A stretch of DNA of 64,000 nucleotides from Isoetes taiwanensis (Eukaryota; Streptophyta; Lycopodiopsida; Isoetales; Isoetaceae): the NCBI GenBank assembly GCA_021234155.1, contig JAJEKV010000055.1, forward strand, positions 1,533,090-1,597,089, in the 5' to 3' direction. Below are positions 1 to 12,149 of the stretch, in pieces. Position numbers and translations under genes: made by a program. The notes beneath the pieces were generated by a model that did not search any database, was not told the DNA's origin, and saw nothing but the letters and a program-made list of their open reading frames with translations. The first letter of the stretch is position 1. Every line of letters begins with the position of its first letter.

Positions 1-347
1 GGCAAGACAACACTCCAGGTTAACAGACAGATAGTTTGAAAGATTAAGGGATCTATATTATGTGAACAAAGGGCTTGCAGATGCCTATGGCACAATGATG
101 ATTCTGTATGCTTCCAATGATCCAGAATGTTTTGTTTGACACATGTAGCAAAGATGCTGGGGATTTTCAGCTACAACTGAACTTTCCTGATCTAAGCTTC
201 TTGGACACTTCAGTTGCACCTTCCTCTTCCTCAAGGCATCTTATCTTTTACACCCCTCCTGTCCTATTCCATCTCTTCTTCATTCCTGAACATTGATTTT
301 AGTCCCTTGCTTGCTTCATTTCTTTCAATGGTTTTTGTTCTTTATCA

Positions 348-900
348 GGTCTATTTAGCAAGAACTCGAGGACGCCTGGAGATTATGATGAGCGTTTTCT
401 GTTGATTTCTATACTATGAAGACCAAGTTTCAAACCATTTTGCAAAGTTCTTTCCTCTTCATAAATTGGACTTATCGTATGATGATGGATCAAGCTATCC
501 AGTTAGGCCTCTTTATTTTGGACTTCTACCTTTCGTTACTCTCTTCTCTTCTTTTATGGAGGAGGATTGAAGACCAAGTTTCAAGTTTCTTCTTCATAAC
601 TTGGATTTACCTTATGATGCTGGATCAAGCTATCCAGCTGGGCTTCTTCATTTTGGATAGGTCTATTTAGCAGGAACTCGAGGAAGCCTGGAGATTATAA
701 GGAGGTTATCTGCTGACTTCTACCCTATGAAGACCAAGTTTCAAGTTTGGAAGACCATTTTGGAAAGCCTTTTCCTCTTCATAAATTGGACTTATTGTAT
801 GATGATGGATCAAGCTATCCTGTTAGGCCTCTTCATTTTGGACTTCTACCTTTCGCTACTCTCTTCTCTCCTTTTATGGAGGAGGATTGACACTATGGTT
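348..900 (+). repeat. imperfect tandem repeat, unit about 312 bp
   Basis: Two units beginning with GGTCTATTTAGC at 348 and 660 share most of their sequence. A partial third copy of the inner part lies at about 570-659. Each unit can be read as a hydrophobic peptide containing MMMDQAI and LGLFILDFYL, but start and stop contexts are weak and no protein family is recognised. The block ends in a run resembling a LINE 3' end (AATTAATGAATAAAA) next to a microsatellite, so it may be the repeated 3' untranslated part of a retroelement. That last point is inference. Confidence 0.6.
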
Positions 901-944
901 CCTTGCTGTATTTCTTTGTTGTTTTTCCATAATTAATGAATAAA

Positions 945-1006
945 AAACTCTCTTTCTCTCTCTCTCTCTAAAAAAAAATATCTATCTATCTATCTATCTA
1001 TATATA
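945..1006. repeat. (TC)n, A-run and (ATCT)n compound microsatellite
   Basis: A TC run is followed by an A run and then ATCT repeats, directly after the A-rich end of the preceding repeat block. This is a simple sequence with no coding content. Confidence 0.85.
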
Positions 1007-1038
1007 GTAATAAAGGAGTTTTGGGATAATCTGTGCAT

Positions 1039-1078
1039 AGCATCTCGGCCGTTAAATTAAACCGACGGTCGAGATGCT
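1039..1078. repeat. short hairpin, 14-bp arms
   Basis: AGCATCTCGGCCGT at 1039-1052 is matched by its inverse complement at 1065-1078 with one mismatch, leaving a 12-base AT-rich loop. It is flanked downstream by a duplicated AATAGAAACTG plus T-run. It could be the core of a small MITE or a fortuitous foldback. Confidence 0.5.
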
Positions 1079-1079
1079 T

Positions 1080-2290
1080 TCAAAATTGATTATCTCCACG
1101 TCAGAATAGAAACTGTTTTTTTTTTTCGAATAGAAACTGTTTTTTTTTTCCCCTCATGAAACGGCAAGGGCCGACACGCAGAAGGCGCCGTCGATGCAGC
1201 TCCTTCCCAAGCGGAAGGTAGCCGAGATGGTGAGCAAAAAAAAAAATGTAAAAAATTGCTCCCAGGCCCTGTTTCCAAGGTCCTTCCTCACTGATCTTAC
1301 ACCGAGCCCACCTCGCCAGGTCACCCGTGACACAAAGTGTTGGTTCGAAAGCACCGCAACCGTCGAATTTATCACTCCGAAAGGGGCTTGAATCCCGAGA
1401 TTGCATGCGAGCTTTTTTTCAAAATTCAGCCTTCCTCTCGTCCAGAGTCAAGCTAGGGCTTAGTATGCGTAAAGGAGTTTATTGCATGTTTTATTCCTTT
1501 GAGATATCTATATTTCTTCCGCTAGAGTGGGCATGCAAGAACTGAGATAGACCTCTCTCGCTTAAGGACCGTGATTACCGATTAGGCCATGTCGTATTTC
1601 GATTTGGTGCCGTGCATGGTAGGGTTGTATTTCAAGCCAATTAGAGAGAAGATCTTGCATCGGGTTCTTCCGATTTGGGTTTGATTTTTTACCGTGGTGA
1701 AAGCCGCAATTTTAGCAATCGCTTTTGTTTGAGGTATGAATTTACTCTTTGTTTTCTTGAGTTTTCGCTTTCTTGTGATGAGTTGGGATGTCGAATTCTC
1801 TTTTGCTACGTGTGGTGAACTCTATTTTAGAGTTCTTTTCCTCTTTACCCTTTCCTCCAATTCAGATTCCCCGCCTTTTATTCTGCTTTTTTTCCCTCTT
1901 CTTGTGCATCCCTCCGCTTTGCTTGCAATTTCACTTTTTTTCGAATTCTGTATCATCCCTTGCTTCAAGTTTTGGGATATGGAACCGGTTTCTTTCACGC
2001 TTTTAGTATAGGCTTTTGATTGACTTTTAGTCACCTGGGCTCGAGAATGCATTAGATTGCCGTAACAGTGACAACAGTTCATAAATGGGTAGTCTTGTTT
2101 CTCATTATGAAAGTGACAAGAACAACCAAAAGGTGTTTTTGGTTTAAAATTATTCCACTTGCTCGTAAATCCCATACAGAAAGAGTCCTGATGTTTATTC
2201 TCCTCCCGAGTAGCTAACCCAATGCACAAAATGACCAGATAGCCTATAATATTATCGATCTCCGCTTTTACACTTTAGGAGTCAAGTCTC
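1080..2290. other. no supportable gene
   Basis: Open frames on the minus strand at 1101-1406 and 1822-2229 are short, low in complexity and lack recognisable domains. The plus strand is rich in T runs. Nothing here can be assigned a function. Confidence 0.5.
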
Positions 2291-3370
2291 ATGATGAAGA
2301 ATTTTAATGAAGCCCAAATCCTAGGACAAGGAGGCTTTGGATGTGTTTATAAAGGATATGTTGTTAATAAATTAGATGGTGGAGATGGAAAGATAGAAGT
2401 TGCGCCAAGAAATTGGATCCAAAGAGTCTGCAGTATTTCACTTTTCATTTTTGCATAATTAAGGCATTTCACTTTTCATTTTTGCATAATTAACATTTCT
2501 ATATAAACTCAAATTTTGCAGGTGCCACAAAGAATGGTCTGGCTGAAGTGAAGTCCTTGATATTGTAGATCACCCTAATCTACTCAAATTGCCGGGTTAT
2601 TGTATTGAGGAGGATGGCGGGGGATGCAAATGTCGCTTGTTTATGAGTCCATGCCAAATAAAAGTCTTGAGGATCACTTGTTTAAGAACTTGAAACCCTT
2701 TCCCCGCAAACAAGAATCAATGTGGCCTTAGGGCGCAAGAAGAGGTCTAGCATATCCGCATGAAGTGTTGAACCCTCGTAGCTTAGTTTTACCTTGATAC
2801 TCCTCTATTGTTGCCCTCTCAACTTAGCAATTTAAGTTTTTAGTGGCACCGAAGCTTTTGTTGCATTTACTCATTATGCATCTATTTGGCTAACCAGAAT
2901 GGACATAATATGACATTGCTTCACTTGCCGCCTTCAAGCAAATAGATGCAAAATGAATACAAGGAAATTCGCCTCTTGGTAGATTTTTGTTGTTCTTGTA
3001 GATGCCTCGTGATTGTTAGATACTTTCGCTTCGAGGAATAAAATCAAGATCCAAAGTACTTGATGATGACAAATGGTTCAGAATTGTATAATGCCTTGAA
3101 TTGCTTTATGAGTCTAGAGTTAAATATGCTTTCAAGTGAAACCATTCTTCTCAACATATTTAGTATGGTAGAATTTGGTGTACATGGATGCTTGCATAAC
3201 CAAAGAAATGAGTTTGTCGCTGTTGGTATATGCATTATATATGAGATCTCAAGTTATCTAATATTCTTTTCCGGACAACAATTTTAGTCCAAAGTCATTT
3301 GCTGATTTTGGGTTTGCTGTGCAAGGCCCTAGATTTGGTGACACCTATGTCTCTACCAAGCGGTGTGGAC
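2291..3370 (+). pseudogene. receptor-like cytoplasmic kinase relic
   Basis: The first exon-like piece (from the ATG at 2291) reads NFNEAQILGQGGFGCVYKG, the glycine-rich ATP loop of the plant RLCK/PBS1-like protein kinases. After a frame shift comes AKKLDPKSLQ, with the catalytic-lysine region. An intron-like gap ends in TTTTGCAG at about 2521 and contains two copies of a 28-base unit (2434-2491). The next exon, in three shifting frames, gives LAEVK, then HPNLLKLPGYCIEEDGG, then SLVYESMPNKSLEDHLFKN. The DFG region, reading FADFGFAVQGPRFGDTYVST, appears at about 3300-3360. The catalytic HRD segment and the C-lobe are missing or unrecognisable. Several frameshifts and at least one stop make this a decayed gene. 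Family assignment is secure; which member it was is not known. Confidence 0.8.
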
Positions 3371-6300
3371 ATTTTCCTGTTCAACTTCCTTTTATGAATA
3401 AGATATACCAAGCCTTTTTTGTTAGTTTACCTTTATTGATTCGAGGCGCCACATAACAAGATAAATCGTTGGTTATGTGCGGGTTTGTTGGCACCGTTGG
3501 TTGTGCCATTGATTTAGTTGAACTTTCTAACAACCCACATAGTAAATCGGTGGCCATTAGAGAAGCATTGGTCCGAGCATTCGTTGGGGGTTAAGTGTAA
3601 TGCCTCGACCTTAATGATATTCCAAAAGCCTCTTACCCGCTTTAGGATTCCATACTTTTACATTTTGTCCTTTATGTATTTGGTCTTGAGCTTTCTTTGG
3701 ATAGGATGTTCTTTTTTCTAACTATGTTTTCTTAAGCAGTTGATGGGGACTTTTTTTCAAAACCTCATGAAAGACGTGATTAATAAAGGACTGACCAAGC
3801 TGCGTAAATGCACCATGCCCAATGGTTTCTATATGCGCCTTGCTAAAGGATTTGAAAAGATTCTTTTACGTTTGAGGAAGAAATATATGAAGGATAATAA
3901 TGCGCTCACGAAAGAGGGACAAACACTAGGTGTGTCCTTTTCTTTTTTGTGTTACTTAGGACACATTTGATTGTGCATATTGGATTTGTCTCCCTTTTTT
4001 GGTAAGAATAACTAAAGTACGGGTGTTAGTAACTTTGTGAGCACTAGCATTTGCATGTCCATGTTTACTTGTTATGCACACTTATGATTTAATACTTTTG
4101 GCAGGAAACTTTTTTTGGTCCTCTAGCCCTTTGAATGGTTGTGCATGCTCTACAAAGATCTATCACAACAATGGAAAAAAAGTGTTAGGTTTACAGCACC
4201 AACTCAAAGTGCACAAGATGCGGTGAGTAAGAATTCTTACTGGCTATGGTAGCAGGTAGGAGTTTATGATGCCATATATTTTCTTGAGCTAGACATAATA
4301 AAGAGCGGGATATGCATGAGGATATTTATTGCCATGAGGATATGCATCAATTTGTGATGAGGACTTTAATATCCTACTAAAAGCCCTTACATCTATGGTT
4401 TTGTACTATCCAAGTTTAACACTGCCTCTAATTAGAAATTGTACTCAGATTTCTAGAGTTCCTTGTGTCTAACCCTTAAGTCTTTCAATAGATATATATA
4501 AGGCGATGCCAAATGTCTGAGCCAATCCATAATAGATAGCAAGTTCTTTTCAGCTATCCCATGGCAAACAACAAGGCCTTTTAGAAAATTTTCAATAATT
4601 TAAATGGGAGTTCAAGCTAACTTAAACTTACTGCCATAGTAATTGAAGCCTCATTATTATTCTATGATCAAGGAAAACTTACAACACCTTGTTGGATCGG
4701 GGCATGATCTAGGGATGAATCTTGCGGTGGGATTGAAACAAGGCATTATGTGAAAAATGTGGGATTGGAAACAAAGCATTATGTGAAAAATGTGTAGGAT
4801 AGGTTAAATACAAGCAAGTTGTATAAAAGACTATTCTCATACTATTTATCTCAGGCTGCACGACCACCAAAAGCGAGAAAGCCATAACATTGAGTAATGC
4901 GGTTAGTGTATTGACACAACTTCATGCGAGAACCTCGATAGTTAAAAAAGAGTCGAACAAATAGTTTACGAGATTCCATAAAAAAGAATTCAAGGTACCA
5001 TTTTATCATTAGCTTAACAATACTATTATAATCGCACTATTTGTTTATTATCCATCTTTGTGCCTTGGTGCGGTCGAGAAGAACGAGACATATCACAATA
5101 ACTTAATTTGAAGGCGAGAAGGAACGATTGGACAAGCCAAATCCTTTAACATTTATCGAGGGCGCCATATGGCAATGGTGGATAGAATAACAAAACGCAA
5201 AGGTTTACCCCCATGAAGCTAAAATTACCACTTTTAAATTCTCATCAATGCCGTGTACTTTCGAACCAGCGATTTGTGAGCACTATACTTACTTCCCAAG
5301 TGTGAAAAGGTTTGATCATTTTGTTCGGACCATTCTTTGAGGATCAAAGATAAAGATCTTGGCTTGGTGTTCAATCATAAGGTATAAGATAACGTTAACA
5401 ACTGAGTGCAAAATTTGCTACGACAAAGTAGTCTGCTAAAGAGCCATCAAATTAAGTAATTTCTGTACTATTACATATACAGGATTGCTAAAATTCTTTG
5501 ATTTTCTTGATACCCTGGTATAATATAGTATGCAACCCGATACATCTACAGATAAATAAATTGGAAAACATAGCAGTGCAAACGCAGAATCCACAATCTG
5601 CTATTCGGTTTACTTCTCTACATCTTATAAAAGATAAACAAACTTGTTTTTGACATTGTTAATTTGTCTAAACTTGCTGATTCCAACGATCAACATGCAA
5701 ATGTGGTTTCTGTTAGGGTTCTAATGATTTGACTCAAATTTAACACATTTGTTAGACAGTAAATACATCTATTGGGCATTGTAACTTTGAACATCCTAAT
5801 AGATAACATACCTTCTACATTGAAAATTTGGCTCCTTCTCATCGTCAAAGTTTACAAAGATGTCTGTGCTGACAACATTGGCACCAGTTGATTATACTTA
5901 CATATTTTTGCAACAATGCCAGTCGTACCATGCATCAATGATATTGTAATAGGCAAGAAAGGTAGTAAGCATTCTATTACAGGAAAAAAGCTAGAAACAT
6001 AGCTTGATGGTTCCTTTTTTCCAATATACACTGTAATAATCTTGGCCAATGCAAGTATACTCATATAGCTAGGGTAATAGACCTGATCCCCAAAGGATTT
6101 GAGTGCCTAATACTTTAGCATTTATCTTCACAGCAATATAGAAAAAACATCGTATAGGGATATATAATTTTAGAGACTATAATGTATGCAAAGGATTGCT
6201 ATACACATAGCTCTCACTTGACTATACTATTGATATTAATCTAAATCAACCAGGCCAAGGTGGCAAAATCTTTCTGAAGACTTCCATTTACGTTTTATTT

Positions 6301-8189
6301 CAATATTTTTAAAAGACATCCACGGAAACAGCTTTCCGGACGTATTCCTTGAAAATGAAGTTTGTGACCTTTCATGTCCTAAGGCCTCTTGTTGCATAAG
6401 GTCTTTTATGCCTTTAGTAGGAAGCTTAACCAATTCATTATATGTGCCAAGCCATCTAACTTGATGTTGACTACTATGTTGGCAAATAAATTGAACACAT
6501 TGTTTATGAATTACTTTTTGCTTCCAATAGGCATTCCGTTGGGTTCCCGTGGACGTAAAAATTCATTTCATCTTTATATCATACGAATGTTTTCTTCGCC
6601 CTACGTAACCCCCCGTGTGAATATGCACCCAAACCAAAGGGGGTTTAAGGGGGATTTTAATTTAAATGTGTTAAATGCAATGGTTTGTGTTAATAATGTT
6701 AATGGTAGTTGTGTGTTGATTGTTATATTAAAAAAAAAATTTGGGCCCTTCGGGCCCTAACTAAAGCAAACATAGATAAACTTTATGGGCCTAAATAGGC
6801 CTAAATATTAATTACTAAAAAGCACAATAACATCAAGACAAATAAATTATTTCCATTGCAAACAACTATTGAGTACATTTTATGTCGTCATTATATTTAT
6901 TATATTCATTATCTGTAATCTCAATATTGCAATACAAGAATATGTAAACTATTGTAAACTGCACATTCATGCACCATTCATTTACCAACTTCAATAGGCT
7001 TTTCGAATTTCTGTAGCAGACAAGCAAGACCGTGACATGCAATTCTAAATGTCTTCAAGGGGTACAATGGTGCAACCGATTGAAGAAATGAAACCTCCTA
7101 TTTGCAGATCTCTTCAGTGCAAAGATCAAGGTCCAAAATCAGCTGTTTACTTAAATCTTGCATCCATAAAGAGTAAAAAATCTTGAGCGTTCAAAATGTC
7201 CACTAATATTCACTGGCACAACCAACTTATTTGGCATACACTATAGATGGCACTGTTAGAATGATATAGTACATCACAAGTATTGCTTTTTCAAATCCTT
7301 TGGTTTAATCTTGAACTGCTCCAAAATAAGAATCAAAGAAAAAACAGAAACAGATGCCATATCGCAATACCATCCGAAATTGTTACCGAAAATCCAACAA
7401 GATGCCAAATATGTCCATTGCCACACTCTGCTCATAGATATATATGACGTTGTTATAACTGGCAAAGTTTTAAGGTTGCACGGCACAGAGTAGATTTGAT
7501 TGGGAATCTATGGTACCCAGTTGCCATAGCTGCACATCTGAACAAGAGGATCTGCGCCAAATAAAACTCTCAAAAAGCACAAAAAATACTGGTATAAGCC
7601 TAGCTATTTTAAGCTTCGATCTCCTAAGAAAAGGGAAAATAAGGCAAAGGAATCACCGGAGATATGGCATCACATTGAATACAAAGCTTTTCGTCATTAG
7701 AATTAGTTTGAATCTATAGCATGCATGGAGATCTGTCCCACCAGATGAGGATTTCTTAAACTTTAAGCCAAACTTCGGACATAGAGATCACATACCTTGC
7801 CCACTTAATTTCTATGGCGGTTTAGTAGCCCTAAGATAGAATCTTTGATAATGTTGTTATCTTTAGCTGGAGAGTCCTAGAAAGTCCGGCTATTTGAAGA
7901 GTGGCACAGTTAATGCAACCAAAAGGACCACATTTTATAAGGAAAGAATATCTTTAGCTAACATCATCACAATATGTTTTGGATAAGCAATGTAAATCAT
8001 GGGAAGATTGCGGGCTCGGGGATTCTTGGTATGCAAAGCAGTTGGTTACGCATCGGGGACCGGATACCTCTTCAGTTCGGCATGTGAGCCCTGATTTTGA
8101 CCGAGATATATCGAGGAGAAAATTTTTGGATGTGATACATGTGCAAAAGCAAAGAAAATGCATAATAGATATACCATACCTTGCCTCTG
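3371..8189. other. AT-rich intergenic stretch, no recognised gene
   Basis: A few modest open frames occur: 3740-3970 plus has basic residues (RLAKGFEKILLRLRKKYMK), and 6389-6760 plus ends in a GGGCCCTTCGGGCCC palindrome at about 6742-6757. None has a recognisable domain or a convincing splice structure. No transposon termini could be placed. The 3740 frame lies just past the kinase relic and may be unrelated debris. Confidence 0.45.
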
Positions 8190-8240
8190 CGATTATCTCC
8201 ATCCGAGGAAGCTTCGCTTCGTGCAGATCCCATTGCAAGT
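8190..8240 (-). CDS. possible small first exon, unknown gene
   Basis: On the minus strand an ATG opens a short frame reading MGSARSEASSDGDNRRGK. It ends in an AAG/GTATGG-type splice donor at about 8184-8189. The hydrophilic, low-complexity sequence looks like an amino terminus, but no downstream exon could be joined with confidence and no family is recognised. Confidence 0.2.
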
Positions 8241-8253
8241 AAAGTAATGTCTC

Positions 8254-8482
8254 GTGTACAAGGTAGTAGAAGAATAAACAAGGTAAAAAGCGGCTACCTT
8301 AAAGCCAATGCCCGTTTTCACATCAAAATTTCTGTTGATCTGGGATAGATCTAATAAAGCTGATGGAAATCACAGGAAAGACTTGATTCTAGACATCAAA
8401 TTGCAAGAGTGATGTTTACATTGTACAAGGAGTAGAAGAATGAACAAGGTAAAAAAAAAGCGGCTACCTTAAACCAAAAACC
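8254..8482. repeat. direct repeat of about 55 bp
   Basis: Two segments, about 8254-8310 and 8424-8480, share GTACAAGG, then GTAGAAGAAT(A/G)AACAAGGTAA, then AAGCGGCTACCTTAAA. They are about 170 bp apart. On the minus strand both copies carry the same AAG/GTAGCC junction, so a duplicated exon end is one explanation. Confidence 0.6.
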
Positions 8483-8768
8483 CTTGACGTTGCTTCTTCA
8501 ATTCAAGCTGAGTAGGAAGTGCTTGGATTCTTCCACGCTTTAAACCAACTACAGGACCGGAACTCAACGTCAAACATTGGGAAGGGCTATCGATGGCCAT
8601 CAGCTTACTTTTATACTTTAGCTCGAGACTAGTCCTTTTCTGCAGCCTCGGAGTCCTCTTCATAGCTCCGGCTTCTTCTTCACAAGTTTTATGAACTCGA
8701 TTTGAGCGTGGTCGTTGTGGAATTATTGACCCATTATGGATAAGAACAGCTTCTCTCTTGAGCTGCAA
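8470..8768 (-). CDS. hypothetical basic exon, unknown function
   Basis: A minus-strand open stretch of about 99 codons starts at an ATG at 8768. It is rich in Lys and Arg, with pieces such as KRTPRLQKRTSLELKYKSK and GLKRGRIQALPTQLELKK. It runs into a plausible AAG/GTAGCC donor near 8470, which lies inside a duplicated segment. The codon usage looks like protein, but no domain is recognised. It could belong with the small exon at 8190-8240, or be a relic. Confidence 0.3.
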
Positions 8769-8914
8769 ATTATTTCACCCAAAATATCCAACCCACTTTT
8801 ATATGAGGTTGCCTTATTCTTAGAACAACGGACCTCCTAACATCGCCATCTGCTGCTAAGCTTTTACACAAGGCTTTCGTGCCCTAAAATGCTATCCACG
8901 AGCCTTGCATGTTC

Positions 8915-8980
8915 AGCCCCTAAAATAAAAAGAGGGCTTTTGTTGTGAGCCCCTAAAATAAAAAGAGGGCTTTTGTTGTG
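8915..8980. repeat. perfect tandem duplication, 33 bp x 2
   Basis: The 33-base unit starting AGCCCCTAAAATAAAAAG and ending TTTTGTTGTG occurs twice without a gap, and a third copy starts (AGCCC) and stops. It is a recent slippage or duplication event. Confidence 0.9.
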
Positions 8981-10800
8981 AGCCCTTGGATGTTGGACTA
9001 TTGAAAAAAAAGCTAAATCAACGACTAAGAAATGGTGCACTCTAGATGTACGCATTAGTACATCCATTCGAATACGCCATGAAATCTTAGGAAAACCTTT
9101 GTGAAAAGCGTACAAAAACACAAAGAAAACCCCCTGTTATTATGCTACATATTCTAGGTCAATGTGCACTTCAACATATTAAAATTCTATGTGAGAGAGA
9201 TTGCATATGCTAAATCAATAGATCCACGAAGCTCAACAATGAAAAAGCCTCTACAACATAATCAACTATAGTACTACCGCAATACAAAAATACAACATAA
9301 CGAGGTATTATACCGTCCATAATACAAAACAATATGAAATGGAACTCTAATTAACATCAATGATGATAAACAAAACCTCATAGAACCTCAACTTGTCCAT
9401 TGCGCGAATTTTTGCAATTAATAATTGTCGGTTGTTTTCATGCATTGTAATGCTCTAATTTGCAATTATGTGATAGATCTATTATGATTCTATGACTTCT
9501 TCCTAATGCAACGTTTATGCAATCTAAAAATGGCATGATTGAGCTGAAAACCAAGGAAACCATTGCATGAAGAATACAATAATACCCAATGTCGTCAACC
9601 CTTTTTTATATTAAATTTTAAGTTTAATCCCGACAAAAGCCCAGCAACGCTGGGCACTTTTTCTAGTATATATATATATATATACAAGCCCGGGCCTGAT
9701 TCTAAGACCAGTACCAGACATCTGACACAGACCGAGATATCTCAGCCTGGTCAGACTTATCAGTTCCATTTTTTTATATTGAGGACAGTCTTATAGAGGC
9801 GCCATGTAGTTTGATTTATACTTAAATGTAGAAAGAACTTTATTTTACAAAGTCTAAATAGCAATTTTCATAATTTATTGAAGCCAATCTAGACTATTTT
9901 GCAATTACATAAATGTAGCAGATCCATATGTGTAGTACACAGCCAGAAATTGCCATTATGTTACTTCTTGCTACAAAAACCATTCCAAAATTCCTTTTCC
10001 GTTTATAAACTCCTTAAGCATTTAACGCATGCTGGATCTTTCAAAACATAAGGTGTATACAGCACAATAACCCATTCCAAAATTCCTTTTCCGTTTACAA
10101 ACTCCACATGGACTATCAGTCACATTAAGCCAACAAGTGTTCCAAACCAGATTCTAGAACAGTAATATTTTCATGACAGTAAAGACTTCAACAGGTTTGA
10201 CAAATGCCCATAACTTAAACATCTTCCATAAGCTTTGAAAGTAATTTCTCCTTCATTAGCTCAGCTTGTATTTTGAAACCGTATTTGAAGTATTTAAATT
10301 CAGGGATAAGATAGAACCTGAAAGGCTTATAGAAAGGCTCATGTTCATCACACTTAGGAACCATTTTTACATCAGGAATATCCTTGAACCAATTTTTTGC
10401 TAATAATGCACTGCTCCGAGTGCGTCATTCATTATGAAAGTAGGTAGAGTAGAACCTGGTTACCTGCAATCCAAACAACCAATCATTAGCCAAAATATGG
10501 GTAAAGGCGGAAGGGATTAGCAGGTAAGCTATAGGGGTCCTCTTGGCTTAACGCCCTTCAAACCTTAACAACATGATAATTCTGCTGAAAATACATTTCA
10601 TTTGACTGTGCAAATAGAGCCAGCGATGAAAAGAACTTTTGCATCAGATAAAAAGTTATAAGTACTTCCTGTTTTTGCCACAGTGTTGCTATTGCCACAG
10701 TATTTATATATATATACTAGAAAAGTGCCCTCTTGCTCCCATTCCTCAGCTCCCCTCAAAGAACCTGCCTCGATTTGGACCCACCCGATGCCTCCTTTTG
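8981..10800. other. intergenic, with a (TA)n microsatellite
   Basis: No gene is recognised. A TA run lies at about 9666-9684. CATTCCAAAATTCCTTTTCC occurs twice, at about 9982 and 10073. A short T-rich segment just before 10,801 leads into the long polypyrimidine tract. Confidence 0.5.
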
Positions 10801-11661
10801 CCCCTCTCTCCCCCCTCTCTTCTCTTCCTCTTCTCTCTCTTCTCCCTCTCTCTCCTCTCTCTTTCTCTCTGCTCTTTCTTTCTCTCTGTCTATCCTTTCT
10901 CTCTTCCCCCATCTCTCCTTTTTCTCTTCTCTCTCTTCTCTCTCTTCTTTCCCATCTCTCTCTTCTCTCTCTTCTCCCTTTTCTCTCATCTCTCTCTCTC
11001 CTCTCTCCTCTCTCTTCCCTCATCTCTCTCTCTCCTCTCTTCTCTCTCTCTCTCTCCTCTCCCTTTCTTTTTTTCTCCCCCCCTCTCCCTATCTTTCTCT
11101 CTCTATTCTCTCTCCTCTCTCTCCTCTCTCTTCCCTCTTCCCTTTCTCTCTTCTCTCTCCTCTCTCTCTCTCTCTCTCTCCTCTCTCTTCTTTCCCCTCT
11201 CTCTCTCTCCCTCTCTCTTCCCTCTCTTCTCTCTCTTCTCTCCCCTCTGCTCTCGTCTCTCTCTCCTCCCTCCTCTCTTTCTTTCTCCTCTCTCTTTATC
11301 TCTCTCTCTCTTCTCTCTCTCCCCTCTCCCTCTATCTCTCTCCCCTCTCCCTCTATCTCTCTTCTCTCTCCTCTCTCTTCTTCCTCTCTCCTCTCTCTCT
11401 CTCTCCTCCTCTCTCCTCTCTCTCCCCTTTTTTCCTTCTCTCTCTCCTATCTCTTTCCTCTCTCTCTATTTATCCCCTCTCTCTCTATCTTTATATAACT
11501 TTTCCAATTCCCCCTCTCTCTCTTCTCCCTCCTCTCTCTTCTCTCTCCCCTCTCTCTTCCCTCTCTCCTTTCTCTCCTCTGTCTCCTCTTTCTTCTTCCC
11601 CCTTCTCTCTCTCAAGTTCTCCTCTCTCTCTCCTCTCTCTTCTTTCCCCTCTCTCTCTCTC
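10801..11661 (+). repeat. polypyrimidine (C/T) tract, about 860 bp
   Basis: The plus strand is almost only C and T for about 860 bases. A pure pyrimidine strand cannot contain stop codons, so long open frames here are meaningless in themselves. The tract shares ordered sub-sequences (for example CTCTCTCCTATCTCTTTCCT) with the tract at 16,161-16,419, so the tracts are homologous and not independent simple repeats. It lies directly upstream of LINE A and may be its 5' untranslated region or its insertion target. Confidence 0.9.
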
Positions 11662-12145
11662 AACAATGAAGAAAGTGAAGATAGTGAATCTGAATGTGAA
11701 ACAGCAGGAAATAGTGAAGTTCATGAGATAAAAAACCAGCTGGCATCGTATATAGAAGAACAAGAACGGAAAGAAAAGGCATTGAATGTGAGATTAAGTG
11801 GCATACAGGAGGAAACTAATGAAAAAACCATGGAGGTTGTAGCATCTTTCTCATGAAAGGAACTTGATTGTGAATCAGGGTATTGTGAATGCCTTCCGCG
11901 TGGGAAAACCGGGTGAGAAGGCAAGACAGATTATAGTGAAATTCAGATCCAGACAGGATAAGTTTGAAGTGATGAAAAAGAAAACACTGCTGAAGGGGAA
12001 AAATATTTGGATAAATGATGATCTCAATGAAAACCAAATTGATGGAATACAAAAAGAACAGCAAATCTTCGTGGAAGCAAAACAAAATGGGAAGAAGGCA
12101 TATTACAGGCCGTGGTAAGGTGATTGTAGAGGAAATGGATGCATA
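11662..12145 (+). pseudogene. LINE A ORF1 (RNA-binding protein), frameshifted
   Basis: The frame coming out of the C/T tract is acidic (NNEESEDSESECETAG), then predicted coiled coil, then an RRM-like core, EKALNVRLSGIQEETNEKT. A frameshift near 11,856 separates this from VNAFRVGKPGEKARQIIVKF and LLKGKNIWINDDLN, which match LINE B ORF1 position by position. A second shift precedes the end, VIVEEMDA, with its stop at 12,143-12,145. ORF1 proteins of this kind coat element RNA and act as chaperones in reverse transcription. The start codon is uncertain because the upstream tract has no stops. Confidence 0.75.
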
Positions 12146-12149
12146 GGAA

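Noticed and set aside
6742-6757. Transcription terminator-like GC palindrome GGGCCCTTCGGGCCC
   Set aside because: A bacterial-type terminator has no meaning in plant nuclear DNA, and there is no gene upstream; kept only as a small palindrome.
10598-11763. Arg/Glu-rich minus-strand open frames opposite the C/T tract
   Set aside because: They are the complement of simple pyrimidine sequence (GAG, AGA codons) and have no domain; the same pattern occurs opposite 20,511-20,696.
10639-11856. Open frames of 270-405 codons, Ser/Leu/Pro-rich, across the C/T tract
   Set aside because: A strand made only of C and T cannot contain stop codons in any frame, so length here is no evidence of coding; only the last part past 11,662 resembles LINE ORF1.
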